In this document: piece after piece, positions 1-12,100 of the stretch
Position numbering within the stretch: the first letter of the stretch is position 1
Layout of the letters: each line of letters opens with the position of its first letter
NCBI GenBank assembly: GCA_030407315.1
Contig: JALQPE010002018.1
Location: 1 to 64,000 of the forward strand
Source of the DNA: Asparagopsis taxiformis
Taxonomy: Eukaryota; Rhodophyta; Florideophyceae; Bonnemaisoniales; Bonnemaisoniaceae
Direction of reading: 5' to 3'
Length of the DNA: 64,000 bases
Notes under the pieces: model-generated
The model's database searches: none
What the model saw: only the letters and a program-made list of their open reading frames with translations
What the model was told of the DNA's origin: nothing
Made by a program: the position numbers and the translations under genes

Positions 1-3000
1 GGCCTACCCTGGCACAGTGCCATCCGGTGGATGTGGACTACGACATAAGTCAGCGGAGAGCTGCCGAAACATTTCCAGTCTTCATTTCCCCTCTGGATGT
101 TTCTCCTCCGGCAGTCGTGTCCAGGGTGGTCAGGCCGCATCGCGTTGATGAGTTGAAGAAAACGTTTCTCACTCAGGGATTTTCCGTGATTGCTCACGCG
201 TGTCCGTCTGCGAGGTGATTGATTCCAATGCAAAAAGTACGACTGCAATATGTCGATGGGATCTCACCCGAGTGACCGCGTTGAAGGCCATTCTCGAGTC
301 GGCTGGACCCGCTCCTGCGAAGGACAGTCCGAGTGGGAGTAGTTTGTAAAGTCTGAAATCTACCGTCGCTTGGAACTATTCCAGTCGACTTTCTCCTCCC
401 ACCGACTCGGCTTGGCCGGGATGTCTTCTTGCTCCGAAGAAGTACTCCCGCTTTCACGGCTGATGAACTTCCACACCCACAAATGTCAGCGAGGTAACAG
501 TTGCTGACAATGTGTGCTCTCTGTGATGGAGTTCATCAATATCCACCGCCTGGGGAAAGAAGAAGATCGAGGCGACCGTTCATACATAAAAGAACGGAAA
601 GCGCTGAGCTGGATTCGTCCGAGACAGCTCATGCGCTACGTCTCGATCGCGCGAGGGTTCAAGACCATTGAAAGCCCTGCTTTCAAGTACTGGTCGAGCA
701 TTCCGAACAGGCCGGAGTTCGTGCAGTTCTCTCGACCGAGGACTGGCTGGTTGTTACCGTGTTGTTTTTTTCGTTTGGGAAGTGTCTGGGTGTTCAGGAG
801 CTCCGGATGTGCAGAAGTGTTTCATCCTGGAGATGGACGGCCGCGCTACACCTGTAGCCGTCGGTCGGCCGGGCTGAAACCGTACTCGGTTGGTACATTG
901 GGCAGGAATGGATTGCTGGTTTGTTGGAAATCTTCGGGTACGTGAAGGAGGTGGCCGAGTACTGGAACGTGTCGGATGTGTTGAGGATGCTGGATGGGTC
1001 AATTCCCAGCCGGGGTGACCCGAGCAAGAGCTTCGACATTCGCTCGCGCGTTGTCGAAGTTCTTGCTCAGATGGTCCCCAAAGAGGGGTGCTGGGCAGAC
1101 TTCCGTCCCAAGGGAAGGCCCCCCCGATGGTTTACAGTTTACGAAAATATTTTCCCGTAAGAAGTCTGTCTTCGGAAGGACGCCAGGAAAATGCTCCTGC
1201 GTCACTGGGTACCGCGACATGCAAAGCGAAACGCTTTCACGCGATGTACCCAGACATCCAACATGCTGCGCTCCCAGCCACATGTGGTGATGATGCCCCC
1301 ATCCCTTCCTCTTCCAATTCCTTGCCCATCCCTCATCCTCCATTCCTTTGCCCCCCCACCTCAACTGGAATCTTTCCAGCAATTCCGAGGTTGCCCTGTT
1401 CCTGTCTCTACCCCTGCCGTGTCTGCATCCTCCCCTGCGGTGACCCCGGTCAAGCCGACTGCGCGTGGTCCCAGGATGGCAGCGAACGCTCTGGTCCAGT
1501 TTCCCACGCCGGGATGGTACCCCCAACCGTCCTGTCCAAGCCGCGCAGGAGCAGGTCTCACCGGCTTCGCAGCCTGAGCCTGCGACTCCGGCTGCCGAGC
1601 AGCACCCTGCTGCTCCGGCCCCCGCTGTCGAAGCTTCCCGTTCTGCATCTGCTAGCAGTTCGGAAGCTCCAGCGATGACAGCTTCGTCCCTTCACCATCC
1701 GGTGGGTTGGACAGAAGACGGTTGCGAGGATTTCGACGGAGGGCCCTACTCCCGAGAATGTGGTCGAGGGGCAGCAGTGCGAAGGGCGGGCAGATCCTGA
1801 CGAAGATGTCATTGAAGTCAGTGATTCTGCACCGCCCGGAGTGGAAACTTCTGGGAGGAAAGTGATGCCCAGAAGGAGTACCCGCCTGCAAGCGAGTCGT
1901 TCCGGTCGTGGTGGAACGGCGGGTGGTGCTGTGGAGGTCGTCGAGCTGGAGAGCGCCCCCGAGGATGCGGGTGAAAACTCCATCCTCGGAAGCGTAACTT
2001 GGAAGCCGCTTCTGCGACGCCCGAGCCTTCTACCAAAAAGAGAAGCTCGGTGAGACTTCATCAAAGTCGTCGTCAAAGAAATCCAAGTCGGCTCCCGAGG
2101 TCGCTCTCGGGAGCCGGTTCTCCAGTTCGACGACGCCCAGGAGAATCCCATTCCCGACAGCATCGTCGATGAGAATGTGGCCGCCGTTTCTCCCCAGCGC
2201 AATTGCGTCTGGCAGCCGGATGAAGTACTATATGGAAAGTACGACGGTGGAGACGGTTCGGGCGGAAATGAGGCGGCAGCATTCCAGGCAGCTGCATCGC
2301 CGGGTGCTGAGGATACGGTGGTGGACAGGTACTTTGCGGTGAAAGGCATTGTTGGAAAACTTGGGGGTTATTGTTATGGAAGGCCTGTTGGCATCGTCCA
2401 CGGCTGGTAATGCGACGCATGAGTTGTTCGGTCACTTCGCTAGGCAGTTCCCGGTTGAGGAGGTTGAAAAACCCTCCCAGCAGTCTGATTCTAACGATGA
2501 CGACAGGGAGCCACAGGACGAGCCGCAGCTTTCGCAAAGCCCGGCTTCGATCCTTCGCCGTGGCAGTTCATCCACAACGTGGGTGATGCGAAGGGCCGCA
2601 TCGATGGTGTCGTGGGCGCCTCTCTCTGCGCGGCGTGAGTTGCGCGACAAGTGGGAGGAGGGGAATTTGGAGATGTATAAGAACAAGTTGGTGGCAGAGC
2701 TTGCTCTTGGTGTTTGTGCGGAGTTCTTGAAGTTGGGAATGGAGGGTGAGGATCCTGTCTTCTTCCGAAGACAGGATTGCGGCTGCTTCTTACAGCAGAT
2801 GGGCTGCGGACCAGGATGGGCACACGGACTTCAAGGTAGCGACGAATAGTGTTGGAAGTCCTAACGTCTCCATCATATTTCATGATGTCGAGCGGAGCCG
2901 ATGGGTTCTATAAGTAGTTGCCCCTTATAGTCATGTATGCCTGGCCAGTCCGGGCGCCGATATGTGGAAGGTTCCCCCTCTCATCTTTTGGGTGCCACCC

Positions 3001-3193
3001 TATTCCGTATTGGTTGGTCGCGGTGACCTTTACCATTACGGGGTCGGCTTCAGCCGAGGAGACTTCCTGCAGGCGAGAAGTTAGTCTATGGCCTGCCCAC
3101 GCGCGGCCACATCTACTTGAAGACGGAGAAGGACGTCCTCACGGACCACATCCACACCGTCGAATATACAAGTACGATAGGAGCAATAGATAG
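1..3193 (+). pseudogene. ParB-like/2OG-Fe(II) dioxygenase fusion, copy A (decayed, 5' cut by window edge)
   Basis: This is a third copy of the gene seen complete at 39597-43243; base 1 corresponds to about 40035 there. Fragments of the family are readable in all three frames: the ParB-like VVSRVVRPHRVDELKK block near 118-170, the MEFINIHRLGK block near 530, and the C-terminal YFAVK, HTD-type and LKTEKDVLTDH blocks between 2330 and 3193. Dozens of one- or two-base insertions and deletions break it, many of them changes in run length (for example an extra T in the early CATTCCAG stretch, an extra A in GCAAAAGTACG). It ends with the same SNR-stop as the other copies. It could be a true decayed copy or a poorly polished contig end; the density of small indels with otherwise high base identity favours the latter at least in part. 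No intact reading frame can be assigned. Confidence 0.85.
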
Positions 3194-3689
3194 CATATCA
3201 GAAGTATTAAAACCTATACTACTGTTCCCTGCTATAAAGTTCTGTCTTTCTCATCTCAACATTGTTACCTTAGCCCATTTTCAGTTCTCATCTATACATC
3301 TGTCCATCTCATAGTTTAGTGCTACTCAGCAGATGCTTGCTACTTTTTAATATTAGTCTACAACGTTATATGATTTTACTAGCTAGGCCGTAGGGGGAGA
3401 CTAGTTTCAACCCTTGACAACGCGCAGATTTCGACTACGAGAGCCGTCACTGTGATAAATTATTTGTAGAATTTTCGTCTATCTCCCACCTACACTAGGC
3501 TACCTTAATATATACAGGGTATAACCTGAACAGAGACCACGTGAGGTAAAACTCCTGAGAGCTGCTCACAGCCGTACAGACCTTTGCTGAGCAATTTACC
3601 CGACTTCAAACTTCGCTTCCTACCTTTACCAGGATGAGAGAAGGACGAAAACCCTGCTGCTTACAGCCGAAGCCGTTTACCAGGGTTCC
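3194..3689. other. 3' flank of dioxygenase copy A, shared with copies B and C
   Basis: This gene-free stretch matches 7117-7621 and 43244-43748 almost base for base apart from small indels. It ends in a block containing GAGAGAAGGACGAA and GCTTACAGCCGAAGCC that leads into the 37-bp palindrome. No ORF or RNA gene is visible in it. Confidence 0.7.
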
Positions 3690-3726
3690 TTACAGCAAAG
3701 TCATCGTTACGATGACTTTGCTGTAA
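3690..3726. repeat. 37-bp palindrome, single copy at the A/B junction
   Basis: Two 18-base arms, TTACAGCAAAGTCATCGT and its exact complement, around one central base (T here). The palindrome joins the 3' flank of copy A directly to the interior of dioxygenase copy B, so it sits on a rearrangement breakpoint. Confidence 0.9.
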
Positions 3727-6700
3727 GAAACTCCGCAAACATTCCAGCTGCCGACGGCGCCAGCCGCGAGGGATCTGGTGCTCCTCTGCCCAGCTCGCCT
3801 GCTCCGGACATGATCATCGCGTCCGGCAGCGACTTGGCAGAGGATGCGGAGAAGGTCGATGATCACAACGCTCGTGACATCGTACCGAACAAGCCTCTCC
3901 GCAGCACCAGGCTGGCCTACCCTGGCACAGTGCCCATCCCGGTGGATGTGGACTACGACATAAGTCCGGAGAGCTGCCGAAACATTCCAGTCTTCATTTC
4001 CCCCTGGATGTTTCTCCTCCGGCAGTCGTGTCCAGGGTGGTCAGGCCGCATCGCGTTGATGAGTTGAAGAAAACGTTTCTCACTCAGGGATTTTCCGTGA
4101 TTGCTTCACGCGTGTCCGTCTGCGAGGTGATTGATTCCAATGCAAAAGTACGACTGCAATATGTCGATGGATCTCACCGAGTGACCGCGTTGAAGGCCAT
4201 TCTCGAGTCGGCTGGACCTGCTCCTGCGAAGGACAGTCCAGAGTGGGAGGAGTTTGTCAAGTCTGACATCTACCGTCGCTTGGAACTATTCCAGTCGACT
4301 TTCTCCTCCCACCGACTCGGCTTGGCCGGGATGTCTTCTGCTCCGAAGAAGTACTCCCGCTTTCACGGCTGATGAACTTCCACACCCACAATGTCAGCGA
4401 GGTAACAGTTGCTGACAATGTGTGCTCTGTGATGGAGTTCATCAATATCCACCGCCTGGGAAAGAAGAAGATCGAGCCGACCGTTCAATACATAAAAGAA
4501 CGGAAAGCGCTGAGCTGGATTCGTCCGAGACAGCTCATGCGCTACGTCTCGATCGCGCGAGGTTCAAGACCATTGAAAGCCCTGCTTTCAAGTACTGGTC
4601 GAGCATCCCGAACAGGCCGGAGTTCGTGCAGTTCTCTTCGACAGAGGATCTGGCTGGGTGTACGGTGAACTTGTTGTTCAATGGGTCGTTCAGGAGTGCT
4701 CCGGATGTGCAGAAGTGTTTCATCCTGGAGATGACGGCGCGCTACACTTGTAGCCGTCGGTCGGCCGGGCTGAAACCGTACTCGGTTGGTACCATTGGGC
4801 AGGAATGGATTGCTGGTTTGTTGGAAATCTTCGGGTACGTGAAGGAGGTGGCCGAGTACTGGAACGTGTCGGATGTGTTGAGGATGCTGGATGGGTCAAT
4901 TCCCAGCCGGGGTGACCCGAGCAAGAGCTTCGACATTCGCTCGCGCGTTGTCGAAGTTCTTGCTCAGATGGTCCCCAAGAAGGGGTGCTGGGCAGACTTC
5001 CGTCCCAAGGAAGGCCCCCCCGATGGTTACAGTTACGAAAATATTTTCCCCGTAAGAAGTCTGTCTTCGGGAAGGACGCCAGGAAAATGCTCCTGCGCGT
5101 CACTGGGTACCGCGACATGCAAATGCGGAAACGCTTTCACGCGATGTACCCAGACATCCCACATGCTGCGCTCCCAGCCACATGTGGTGATGATGCCCCC
5201 ATCCCTTCCTCTTCCAATTCCTTGCCCATCCCTTCATCCTCCATTCCTTTGCCCCCACCACCTCAACTGGAATCTTCCAGCAATTCCGAGGTTGCCCCTG
5301 TTCCTGTCTCTACCCCTGCCGTGTCTGCATCCTCCCCTGCGGTGACCCCGGTCAAGCCGACTGCGCGTGGTCCCCAGGATGGCAGCGAACGCTCTGGTCC
5401 AGTTTCCCACGCCGGGACTGGTACCCCCAACCGTCCTGTCCAAGCCGCGCAGGAGCAGGTCTCACCGGCTTCGCAGCCTGAGCCTGCGACTCCGGCTGCC
5501 GAGCAGCACCCTGCTGCTCCGGCCCCCGCTGTCGAAGCTTCCCGTTCTGCATCTGCTAGCAGTTCGGGAAGCTCCAGCGATGACAGCTTCGTCCCTTCAC
5601 CATCCGGTGGGGTTGGACAGAAGACGGTTGCGAGGATTTCGACGGAGGGCCCTACTCCCGAGAATGTGGTCGAGGGCAGCAGTGCGAAGGGCGGTGCAGA
5701 TCCTGACGAAGATGTCATTGAAGTCAGTGATTCTGCACCGCCCGGAGTGGAAACTTCTGGGAGGAAAGTGATGCCCAGAAGGAGTACCCGCCTGCAAGCG
5801 AGTCGTTCCGGTCGTGGTGGAACGGCGGGTGGTGCTGTGGAGGTCGTCGAGCTGGAGAGCGCCCCGAGGATGCGGGTGAAAACTCCATCCTCGGGAAGCG
5901 TAACTTGGAAGCCGCTTCTGCGACGCCCGAGCCTTCTACCAAAAAGAGAAGGCTCGGTGAGACTTCATCAAAGTCGTCGTCAAAGAAATCCAAGTCGGCT
6001 TCCCGAGGTCGCTCTCGGGAGCCGGTTCTCCAGTTCGACGACGCCCAGGAGAATCCCATTCCCGACAGCATCGTCGATGAGAATGTGGCCGCCGTTCTCC
6101 CCAGCGCAATTGCGTCTGGCAGCCGGATGAAGTACTATATGGAAAGTACGACGGTGGAGACGGTTCGGGCGGAAATGAGGGCGGCAGCATTCCAGGCAGC
6201 TGCATCGCCGGGTGCTGAGGATACGGTGGTGGACAGGTACTTTGCGGTGAAGAAGGCATTGTTGGAAAACTTGGGGGTTATTGTTATGGAAGGCCTGTTG
6301 GCATCGTCCACGGCTGGTAATGCGACGCATGAGTTGTTCGGTCACTTCGCTAGGCAGTTCCCGCTGGTTGAGGAGGTTGAAAAACCCTCCCAGCAGTCTG
6401 ATTCTAACGATGACGACAGGGAGCCACAGGACGAGCCGCCAGCTTTCGCAAAGCCCGGCTTCGATCCTTCGCCGTGGCAGTTCATCCACAACGTGGGTGA
6501 TGCGAAGGGCCGCATCGATGGTGGTCGTGGGCGCCTCTCTCTGCCGCGGCGTGAGTTGTGCGACAAGTTGGAGGAGGGGAATTTGGAGATGTATAAGAAC
6601 AAGTTGGTGGCAGAGCTTGCTCTTGGTGTTTGTGCGGAGTTCTTGAAGTTGGGAATGGAGGGTGAGGATCCTGTCTTCTTCCCGAAGACAGGATTGCGGC

Positions 6701-7116
6701 TGCTTCTTACAGCAGATGGGGCTGCGGACCAGGATGGGCACACGGACTTCAAGGTAGCGACGAATAGTGTTGGAAGTCCTACCACGTCTCCATCATATTT
6801 CATGATGTCGAGCGGAGCCGATGGGTTCTCTATAGTAGTTGCCCCTTATAGTCATGTATGCCTGGCCAGTCCGGGCGCCGATATGTGGAAGGTTCCCCCT
6901 CTCATCTTTTGGGTGCCACCCTATTCCGTATTGGTTGGTCGCGGTGACCTTTACCATTACGGGGTCGGCTTCAGCCGAGGAGATCTTCCTGCAGGCGAGA
7001 AGTTAGTCTATGGCCTGCCCACGCGCGGCCACATCTACTTGAAGACGGAGAAGGACGTCCTCACGGACCACATCCACACCGTCGAATATTACAAGTACGA
7101 TAGGAGCAATAGATAG
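3727..7116 (+). pseudogene. ParB-like/2OG-Fe(II) dioxygenase fusion, copy B (5'-truncated, frameshifted)
   Basis: Nearly identical to 39848-43243. It lacks the first roughly 85 codons and the upstream region: homology begins next to the palindrome at 3726, fuzzily at first and cleanly from about 3756. Reading order is ParB-like region (VDGSHRVTAL near 4165), middle region (YWSSIPNRPEF near 4600), Ser/Pro-rich linker with a basic stretch, then the dioxygenase-like region with HTD near 6740 and DLYHYG near 6955. Breaks relative to copy C are run-length changes: one C fewer near 4003, one T fewer near 4284, one G fewer near 4562, one T fewer near 5045 and one C fewer near 5865. At about 4915 copy B (CCGGGGTG) keeps the reading frame that copy C loses. 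Homopolymer indels of this kind are typical of consensus errors, so the truncated gene may be otherwise intact. Confidence 0.85.
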
Positions 7117-7621
7117 CATATCAGAAGTATTAAAACCTATACTACTGTTCCCTGCTATAAAGTTCTGTCTTTCTCATCTCAACATTGTTACCTTAGCCCA
7201 TTTTTCAGTTCTCATCTATACATCTGTCCTTCATCTCATAGTTTAGTGCTACTCAGCAGATTGCTTGCTACTTTTTAATATTAGTCTACAACGTTATATG
7301 ATTTTACTAGCTAGGCCGTAGGGGGAGACTAGTTTCAACCCTTGACAACGCGCAGATTTCGACTACGAGAGCCGTCACTGTGATAAATTATTTGTAGAAT
7401 TTTCGTCTATCTTCCCACCTACACTAGGCTACCTATATATATACAGGGTATAACCTGAACAGAGACCACGTGAGGTAAAATACTCCTGAGAGCTGCTCAC
7501 AGCCGTACAGACCTTTGCTGAGCAATTTACCCGACTTCAAACTTCGCTTCTTACCTTTACCAGGATGAGAGAAGGACGAAACTCCCTGCTGCTTACAGCC
7601 GAAGCCGTTTACCAGGGTTCC
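7117..7621. other. 3' flank of dioxygenase copy B
   Basis: Gene-free and near-identical to 43244-43748. It carries a TATATATATACAGGGTATAACC stretch near 7433 and a tail with GAGAGAAGGACGAAACTCCC that is one half of the hairpin seen at 8397-8473. No ORF is supported. Confidence 0.6.
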
Positions 7622-7910
7622 TTACAGCAAAGTCATCGTAACGATGACTTTGCTGTAAGGAACCGTTTCCTTGCAGTGGCCGAAGAATTTTTTACCGGGT
7701 AAAAAATCAGCAAGAAATTTTACCGGGTAAAAAATTGTGGCCGCTGTAATGTTTTGCTTTCTTACAGCAAAGTCATCGTTACGATGACTTTGCTGTAAGA
7801 AAACGTTTCATTACAGCGGCCACAATTTTTTTACCCGGTAAAGAAATCATGGCTGCTGTAATGATTTGTTTTCTTACAGCAAAGTCATCGTAACGATGAC
7901 TTTGCTGTCA
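7622..7910. repeat. Palindrome array, three 37-bp units
   Basis: Units at 7622-7658 (centre A), 7762-7798 (centre T) and 7874-7910 (centre A, last bases TCA instead of TAA). Between units 2 and 3 the spacer is itself an inverted repeat, CATTACAGCGGCCAC ... GGCTGCTGTAATG around TTTACCCGGTAAA, giving nested palindromes with a period of roughly 110-140 bp. Confidence 0.95.
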
Positions 7911-8220
7911 GCACCCCGCCGGAACTGCCAAAGCTGTAAGCAGTCTGGCTTCACCCTCTCCCCCATTTCTCTACTCCGCCTTCAGCATCCCAGCCTCTCT
8001 GGTGACGACTGACGCCTTTCGTTTCCCCCCTCACGCCCCCTCTCGCAATGAAATACTCGTCTATTACCACGATAGGCTACTCGTACTGCCGCCTTAATTT
8101 TCCTCTACACACACCCTCCCATCCGTCTCTTCCGTACTACGATCTTAGGCTATCCTACCTTACGATTATAGTTGTATAGTGAGTAGCTAGAGTCCTACTT
8201 ATTGACGACTATAGTGCACC

Positions 8221-8307
8221 GGAACCGGCGCCGGTTCCCGCCCGGGCGGGTTGAATATATATTTTATGCCGTGAGGCACAGGTACCATATGGTCGCTGTG
8301 GCTCACG
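8221..8307. repeat. Cluster of GC-rich palindromes and a hairpin between two arrays
   Basis: GGAACCGGCGCCGGTTCC (8221-8238) is a perfect 18-bp palindrome; CCCGCCCGGGCGGG (8237-8250) is a perfect 14-bp palindrome overlapping it; GCCGTGAG at 8268 pairs with CTCACGGC at 8300. The cluster lies in the gene-free spacer 7911-8502 and is repeated in cassette 2. Confidence 0.85.
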
Positions 8308-8396
8308 GCACAAGGAGTAGATTTTGCGACCAACAGCCGTCCAAACCATCCTCCCGTGATGTTCCCTACTTCACACTTCGCTTCTCATGTGAGACA

Positions 8397-8473
8397 GCAG
8401 GGAGTTTCGTCCTTCTCCCATCTTGGTAAAGGTACCTTTACCAAGAAGGGAGAAGGACGAAACTCCCTGCTGC
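8397..8473. repeat. Long inverted repeat (about 35-bp arms)
   Basis: The arm starting GCAGGGAGTTTCGTCCTTCT is followed, after the centre AAAGGTACCTTT, by its near-complete complement ending AGAAGGACGAAACTCCCTGC. One arm alone occurs as a flank at 7570-7595 and near 3633, so this copy may be a head-to-head junction of two flanks. The same structure is at 44524-44600. Confidence 0.85.
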
Positions 8474-8502
8474 TTACAGCTGAAGCCGTTTACCAGGGTT
8501 CC

Positions 8503-8806
8503 TTACAGCAAAGTCATCGTTACGATGACTTTGCTGTAAGGAACCGTTTCTGTAAGGAACCGTTCCTTACAGTGGCCAAAGAATTTTTTACCGGGTAAAA
8601 AATCAGCAAGAAATTTTACCGGGTAAAAAATTGTGGCCGCTGTAATGTTTTGCTTTCTTACAGCAAAGTCATCGTTACGATGACTTTGCTGTAAGAAAAC
8701 GTTTCATTACAGCGGCCACAATTTTTTTACCCGGTAAAGAAATCATGGCTGCTGTAATGATTTGTTTTCTTACAGCAAAGTCATCGTAACGATGACTTTG
8801 CTGTCA
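8503..8806. repeat. Palindrome array, three 37-bp units
   Basis: Units at 8503-8539 (T), 8658-8694 (T) and 8770-8806 (A, ends TCA). Compared with 44630-45030 one unit and its spacer are missing here, leaving a scar where AAGGAACCGTTTC is repeated at 8540-8566. This 97-bp difference is the main size change between the two cassettes. Confidence 0.95.
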
Positions 8807-9111
8807 GCATCCCCGGTAAACGGCCCGCACTGTAATGGGGTGACTGCTTCTCCTACATCGCTCTGTTACTGGTGTTCTACATGCTGCGTTGCTACACAAT
8901 TTCGCACTCACATCTTTCTAGTTTCTCTCCCTTTCGTATCCATAGGTATAGCAGTTGAAAAGTGGATAGTTTGCACTCCAGGCCGCAGATGCCTTCCTGC
9001 AGTCATGTCACGATTGTTGTAGTGTAGTCTATAATATCTAGCGCTCTTGGAAGATGATGCACAGTCTATTGTCTCTGTCAATGCGTGTTTACTCAAATCT
9101 ATCAAAGTAGC

Positions 9112-12100
9112 TCAGTTAGCTGGCCAATATTTTCTACCATAGTCAGCAAATATCTCCTCATCAGCTTCAACGTCTCTGGTCAGAACGACCTTGACAGCAT
9201 GGGGATTCTTGATATTCGAAGCAAAGTCCGGTTTGTCTATGGCATCGCCTTGTCGAAACTCGGCTGACTGTGTTCGACTCACCTCGGTCGCTTTCTCCGT
9301 TCCGTCAATGACCCGACAATCATTGAGGTAGCTGGTACAATTATAGACCGCTGGAACGAGCCAGACCTTCCGAACAGGTGCACCCCTCCCTATGTACGTG
9401 GTTTCCAATTCCATGTTGTAGTCCTGGAACCTCTGTCCTGTGCACCCAAATCCTTCCGGGCCGTACATCACTGATCTCTGCGGTTCCGAGTCTCGAATCT
9501 TCGCATAGAAAATCGTCCCGTTGTACCAGCCAATGACCGTCCCCTTCTTCAGTTTCTTCGCCGCGAATACGCCAAACCCACCACCTCTTACCTCCGATTG
9601 CGAAACATAGACACCGTAGAATGCGGCATCAGCAGCCAGAATCGCGTCCGGGTCTATGCTCCAAAACGAGTGCATGTCCTCGGCCGGCCACTGGTCCATA
9701 GGCACCCCGCTCAATCTGTGAAGCATAGAACCGTCCTTCTTCATTGACGCAACGAACACAAGCAGATGGTTCGGCAATGCTGTCACAGCAGGTAAACCTT
9801 CTGGTGCATCTGAGATGTGCTTCTGACGAAGCCTTGGAGCTTTTCCTGTGACCGGTACCGACTCGTCCCCAAGAATACTCTCCACCTCACGCTGCAAGAT
9901 CCCCCCATATCGCCCGGCTTTCACCTCACTGACGAAAGCATGCAGTATCCACTCCTGCGATGCATCGTGGCACCTTTTTTCCTTCTCACACCCAATGAAC
10001 CGACGATACGTACCATCCCTCAACGTCATACACGCTATGGCTGTGCTGTATGTTCCCGAGAAGAAATCCATCACGATATCGTTCTGCTTCGAAAATCGTT
10101 CCAGAAGCTCACGAAGAGTGGTCAACGCCTTCTGCTCATGGCGCAGTCGGTTGTTCTGCCCATCGTATTGAGCTTCACCAGCCGACAACCTCGGAACGTT
10201 GTCAATCGCGTTGGTGAACCCAGGGTGCCTCGATATGTCCGGATTGTGCAACCTGTAATCCACCATATCGTATGCAGCCATACCCTTCCCCCGCTTATAC
10301 GCATGGATAACGAAATCGTGCATATTATGCAGTGTGCACGTTTTCGTCGATGGATTGGACGTAAAGCTGTGTGGTCGGCGAGATAGCACGACTGGAACAC
10401 TGTCCACAATCATCTTGCCAGGCTCGGCATTTCTGATTGCATCCATCCATGCCACGAGTTGGCGCACGCTGGAATAGATTAGAGCATGACCGCCAGGCCG
10501 AAGAACTCGAACTATTTCACACGCAACACTCGCCAACTCTTCCGGCTCCAGAATATCGTACTCCGAGTTTTCTCTGCCGCCTTCCCGCCTCGTGTTGAAT
10601 GGAGGATCAGTGAGCACAAGCTGAACACTGTCCTCCAACACGCCATCTTCCAGGAAACTAATTTTGTCCTCCACCTCTTTGGCTACATCAGTGGCGTCAC
10701 AATTCACAGTGTGAATGTAACGCCCCATCACAGCTTCCAGCTTGGTGACATATTCCGGCTTGGATTCCTTTCCGACGTCAACGAGCGGTGCTTCTGTAGG
10801 CGATACAGTGTCAACCTCCATAGCGTCATCCTCGGCCGCACCTTCTCTTGTTGCTGTTTCGCTAGCAACCGCCGCATTATCGTCCTCTCCACCACCGCGC
10901 TCCAGCCTAGCCTTCTTCCTCTGTGGCTCCAGACTATCCTCTTCTATATCCTCGCTGCCATTGTTTGGCACTGCTGCGGATATTTCCATCTGCGCAGGTG
11001 CACCTTCAAGGATGCCAGGCTCGGGCGTATCCTCAAGACTGTGCAACTCATCCATGGTCAGAGGAAGCTTTCGTTGCTCTCGGGTTCGCAATAACCAAGC
11101 CTTCAGCCTCCTCTGACCATCCAGGGCATGAGACGTGTTCAACTTGGCTCGCATGAACGAGTTCAATCCGAACTTGTCAGGAGTGTCGAAAAGCAAGGCT
11201 CGAAGTCTCTGCATCAGCTGACCACGCTCGGCGAACACATTCACCTCAGTGACACATTGGCGTATCGACAGCAGGAAGGCGCTTGTCAATGATCGCAGCC
11301 TTGCATCCACAGCCACTGGAAGGTCGGCACAGAACCCGTTTTCACTGTCTACAGTTTTCGGGACAATGGTCAGGTTTTTCCGATGCTCCTCGACCGCGCA
11401 GCCATCAGACCGATTCGGGAGTGACCTGAAGCAAAGGCTCGCAGGATCGAATACCATGAACGGCCAGCACATCGATTCAACATCCTCATACCCCAACACT
11501 CTTGCCCCGGTATCCCACGCAGCTAACACACGGTCGACAACAAATCCAAGCTGGTTGGCTTGCGCACTGGATGTTGCAATTCCAACCATTCCACCACCAC
11601 CAATGGCCCCGGATGTGGCTCTGGCCCGCCTAGATGGCGCACTGCCCATCTCCTTACTGCGAATAGCCAAGATACACTGGCACATCATAACCATCAGCCT
11701 CCTGAACCGCTTCTGGCTAGCCTGCAAAGAATCTTGCATGTCGGATGTAGCGCCGTCTAGAAAGTACCTGCTCGAAAGCAGTTCGCGGTTCAGTGGAGAG
11801 GACAATTCTCCGCGGGGTGTCTTGCCAAACATTTCGACGGCACGAGAACTAGTCACCCCCACCTGTTTCGGAAACTCAACCATCCTCGGAGAATCACCCA
11901 TCTCTGCATTGAGTCCCCATGCATGACAAAACATTTGCCACAGACGCAAATCAATCGCACTCGAATCTTCTGCTCGGTGATACGGCCGAAGCACAGCCAG
12001 GATAGACATGCATGAGCTGTACTGCGGTTTACCACTCAGGCTTGAAGCAATTTGGCCGCTTGGATCGCAGGACTTGATCCAGCCCAACACATCGGCCATC

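Noticed and set aside
7622..8806. CRISPR array (37-bp repeats with about 75-bp spacers)
   Set aside because: The spacers are themselves repeated and palindromic, no cas-like gene is present, and all coding evidence is eukaryotic.
10486..11926. Long plus-strand ORFs of 202 and 225 codons (and their copies at 46710-48150)
   Set aside because: They are antisense shadows of the methyltransferase-SET gene with no domain and biased, non-coding composition.
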